Shown: positions 61,710 through 64,000 of the stretch, one piece after another
How the letters are laid out: each line of letters opens with the position of its first letter
How positions within the stretch are numbered: the stretch's first letter is position 1
DNA from: Mastigamoeba balamuthi
Lineage: Eukaryota; Evosea; Mastigamoebida; Mastigamoebidae
DNA length: 64,000 nt
Assembly: GCA_902651635.1 (NCBI GenBank)
Contig: CACRSC010000032.1
Span: forward strand, 116,696 to 180,695
Reading direction: 5' to 3'
Notes under the pieces: model-generated
The model's input: the letters and a program-made list of their open reading frames with translations, nothing else
Told to the model about the DNA's origin: nothing
The model's database searches: none
Made by a program: the position numbers and the translations under genes

Positions 61710-62937
61710 TCACAGGGCGTCCGTGCCCCCTGTTTCACCATCGCCTGTAGTATCATCGTGCTCCACTGCCATTGCCATTGCTGCTTCTGATGACTGTGCC
61801 CCTGCTGCTTGATGGCGACACTTCAGCGATGGCCCGGAGCTTACATCAACCCACTTGAGTCCACGCGGAGGGCGGGGCTTATAGGAGGACTTGGAGCAGA
61901 GGGCGAGGGGCTGGCTGACCACACGGACCACCAGGGCGCCAGCGTGGCGCACGCAGAGCACCACCACGACATGCCCTCCCAGGTGCAGCCGCGACGAGCT
62001 GCAGAACCTGCGCAGCACAGCACACAGAGCGCACAGCATCACATCAGTCCCCACCATCAAGGGCCGAAATTGCATGCCAGCACAAGGCGAGGCAACGCCT
62101 ATTGGCGGAGCGAGGTGCGGGTACGTGCATTTACGAGTGGCGCTGTTTCGCAGCCACAGCATTATTTCGAGATGAACGAGCACCCAAGAGTGCCCAGGAG
62201 ACGTTCGTCCTGGACCACCCACGAGCATCGGCATACGAGTGTGCTGTGTACGCGTGTGTGGAGGGGGGCGCACGAGAGGCAGCGGTAGAAGACAAAGAGG
62301 CGGTCGCTGGGGCTCTCGGCGATCTCCTCCCCCATCTCCCCGCTGATCACCACCGGCTGCCTCCTGTTCCTCCCCCTGCCCCCGCACTTGCCGCACGGCC
62401 CCATGGCTGCCCTCCCCCCAGGTACAGCGGTGGCGGTGGACCGCTGCGCGTTAGTTGCGACTGCCACGGCCGCTCTTGAAAGATTAGCACCCAAAACAAT
62501 ACCAGAGAGAAAACCACGCGGGTGCGCGCACCAGCGGCGTCCGGGCGGCCGGCACTGTGTACGGTGGCGGACCTCCCGGCGTTGCGTATGTCAGCGGGGG
62601 TGACGCCTGTGCGCTGCATCCACTGCGCGCGGGCCACGAGCCACACCTGCCCATCACACCAAGATATTTTCGCACCCGACGATAGTCAGTCACCGCACAG
62701 GCCGCACTGGCTGGGCCGCGCAGGGCCATGGACCCCTCCGGGGGTTTGCGCCTGTGCTGCATGAGGCGGGGGATCTGTGCGGGAGACCTGGAATGGCTGC
62801 GCTCTGCGTATTTCTGACGCTGTCGTGCGCAGCTCACAGTCCGCCTGCCGCTGCAGCTCCGCTTCCCCGCCGTCGACACTACTCTGCTGCTGCTGCTCGC
62901 CGCTGTTGCCAGGGCCTCCGACAGCACAACTGTTCAT
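61710..62937 (-). CDS. Member X2 of an unrecognised three-copy family
   Basis: Minus strand with several exons. A possible start is at 62937 (Gly/Gln-rich first exon ending before a GTCTCC donor). A middle exon holds CGKCGGRGRNRRQPVVISGE and SDRLFVFYRC. The last exon (to stop 61710) contains RFCSSSRLHLGGHVVVVLCV, VVRVVSQPLALCSKSSYKPR and KWVDVSSGP. The last block is shared with X1 and X3, and the differences among copies fall mainly at third codon positions of this frame, so it is under protein selection. The beta-rich pattern suggests a beta-sandwich domain. I could not assign a family. Exon borders are provisional. Confidence 0.5.
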
Positions 62938-63776
62938 GCAGGAGCTCTGTCGTTATCTCGCCCCTCCAGGCGGCACCGTCACAATTTTGTCGTAACTTTT
63001 TTCTCTCCTCGTGCGTAAGAAGAAAGACGAAAGTCGCAGTCCGGTTTGGGGGCAGCAGCCCGTCCTGTTCGCTCGCTTTGGGTTATGCTCACGAGCGCTG
63101 TTGGGGTTGCACAAGCATAGGCGGGTAATGGCTGTGGTGCACACAGGGCAGATGTCGTGCGAGGTTAGCTTTGCTGGCGGTTTTTGTCATAGGCATGTAG
63201 ATGTGCCTGCTCGCATCCTGCCCACAGAAAAGAGGCTCGGGTGTGTGCCGGCGAGCAGCTTTGCTCAATACGTCACGGCGAAAAAGGCTCGGCTGCCTCG
63301 GGTGCGGGGCTGGAGGGGGGCTTTCGCACGGCGCACGCAATTAGGGCCTGCGAGGGGCACACGCATGGGAGCGAGCGATACCAGGGCACCCAACAAGACT
63401 TCGCCATTTCTCGGCGAGCCTGCCCGCATCCCAGGCCGGATATTTATGCTTCGGAAATAACCAACCAGCCGGTTCACTTCGGTCGCACGCGCGCTTGCTA
63501 CGTGCGCCAGCTCGTGTAGCGTTCCAATGCAGCAGGGGGTAGCATGTGTCATTGTTCTTGAGGACAACGCCGCTCTCCCTGTGTGATCTTACTGGTTTGT
63601 CACTTGAGAGAGTAGCAGGTGAGGCGCGGCCACGTAAGCAAGGGCACGACGCCCAGACGTGCGCGCAGTTCTTATGCGCTGCAGACATTCATACCAGCGC
63701 ACTGGCCTCATTGGGTGCAACAATCAGCACTTCGCTAGGTGCAGTGAGACGGGACTTGTGACATCCTGTCCGCTTC
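62938..63776. other. Intergenic between X2 and X3, no supported gene
   Basis: GC-rich with open frames on both strands, none with a recognisable domain. It must contain the promoter of X2 (minus strand). Confidence 0.4.
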
Positions 63777-64000
63777 TCACTCTTCATCGCCCTCGAGGGC
63801 GCCTTTGCTGTGTGCCGCTGTCTCTGCTGAGCCGTAGCGCTGCAGCAGTGGCCCGGGGCTGACGTCGATCCACGTGAAACAGCGCTGCTGTGGAGGGCGA
63901 GGCTTGTAGGAGGACTTGGAGCAGAGAGCGAGGGGCTGGCTGACCACGCGGGTCACCAGGGCGCCAGAGTGGTGCACGCAGAGCACCAGCACGACGTGCC
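63777..64000 (-). CDS. Member X3 of the unrecognised family, C-terminal part (runs off the window)
   Basis: A minus-strand frame open from the window edge to a stop at 63777. It contains VLCVHHSGALVTRVVSQPLA, LCSKSSYKPRPP and WIDVSPGP, parallel to X2. The 5' part lies outside. X2 and X3 are direct repeats about 2 kb apart. Confidence 0.55.
   Translation of the reverse strand, partial: HVVLVLCVHHSGALVTRVVSQPLALCSKSSYKPRPPQQRCFTWIDVSPGPLLQRYGSAETAAHSKGALEGDEE

Noticed and set aside
63011-63460. Open frame of 149 codons on the plus strand between X2 and X3
   Set aside because: No domain, no splice context, and an equally long frame on the opposite strand.

Overview
The window is eukaryotic and looks like a free-living protist with a GC-rich genome. 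The genes are interrupted by short introns (about 46 to 300 bases). Most host introns open with GTGCG rather than GTAAG. The gene set (two-membrane-span class III nucleotide cyclases, a receptor Ser/Thr kinase of TKL type, a PIF1 helicase, PIG-L, a NOPCHAP1-like protein) would suit an amoebozoan or similar amoeboid flagellate, but no marker settles the taxon.

Layout. 1-33 kb and 61.7-64 kb are mostly host sequence, GC-rich and gene-dense. The genes are: a partial adenylate cyclase (1-604, -); a coiled-coil protein (4.75-6.40, -); a NOPCHAP1-like protein (6.64-7.72, +); a small basic protein (8.80-9.00, +); an unrecognised nuclear-type protein (9.35-11.18, +); a WD40 protein (11.73-14.51, -) head to head with a PIF1 helicase (14.81-18.79, +); a methyltransferase, a tRNA-Asn and the last exon of PIG-L (19.26-20.78, all -); an EF-hand-like protein (21.38-21.98, +); a PuuD-type glutamine amidotransferase (22.48-23.29, +); two divergent adenylate cyclases (23.40-25.64, -, and 26.73-29.00, +); and a receptor kinase (29.55-33.17, -). 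Splice models were built by phase and motif continuity. Several are strongly supported because conserved motifs are restored exactly across the junctions.

From 1.6-4.2 kb and 33.5-61.5 kb the DNA is AT-richer and made of mobile elements in several states of decay. There are four piggyBac-type transposase loci. At three of them a multi-exon gene of unknown function, here called gene B, lies beside the transposase and is transcribed away from it. There is a Harbinger/IS5-type transposase flanked by two further spliced genes (here D and C), a second Harbinger-type transposase between inverted minisatellite arrays, and a nearly whole Tc1/mariner element whose empty target site survives in a paralogous sequence 15 kb away. 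Three single N characters mark assembly joins, and two of them have unmerged duplicate flanks.

The points most worth following are the three-copy piggyBac plus gene B arrangement, the D-T-C Harbinger cluster, the cyclase pair that was copied as an inverted unit and whose catalytic halves are homogenised, the host/element difference in splice donors, and an unidentified three-member protein family (X1-X3).
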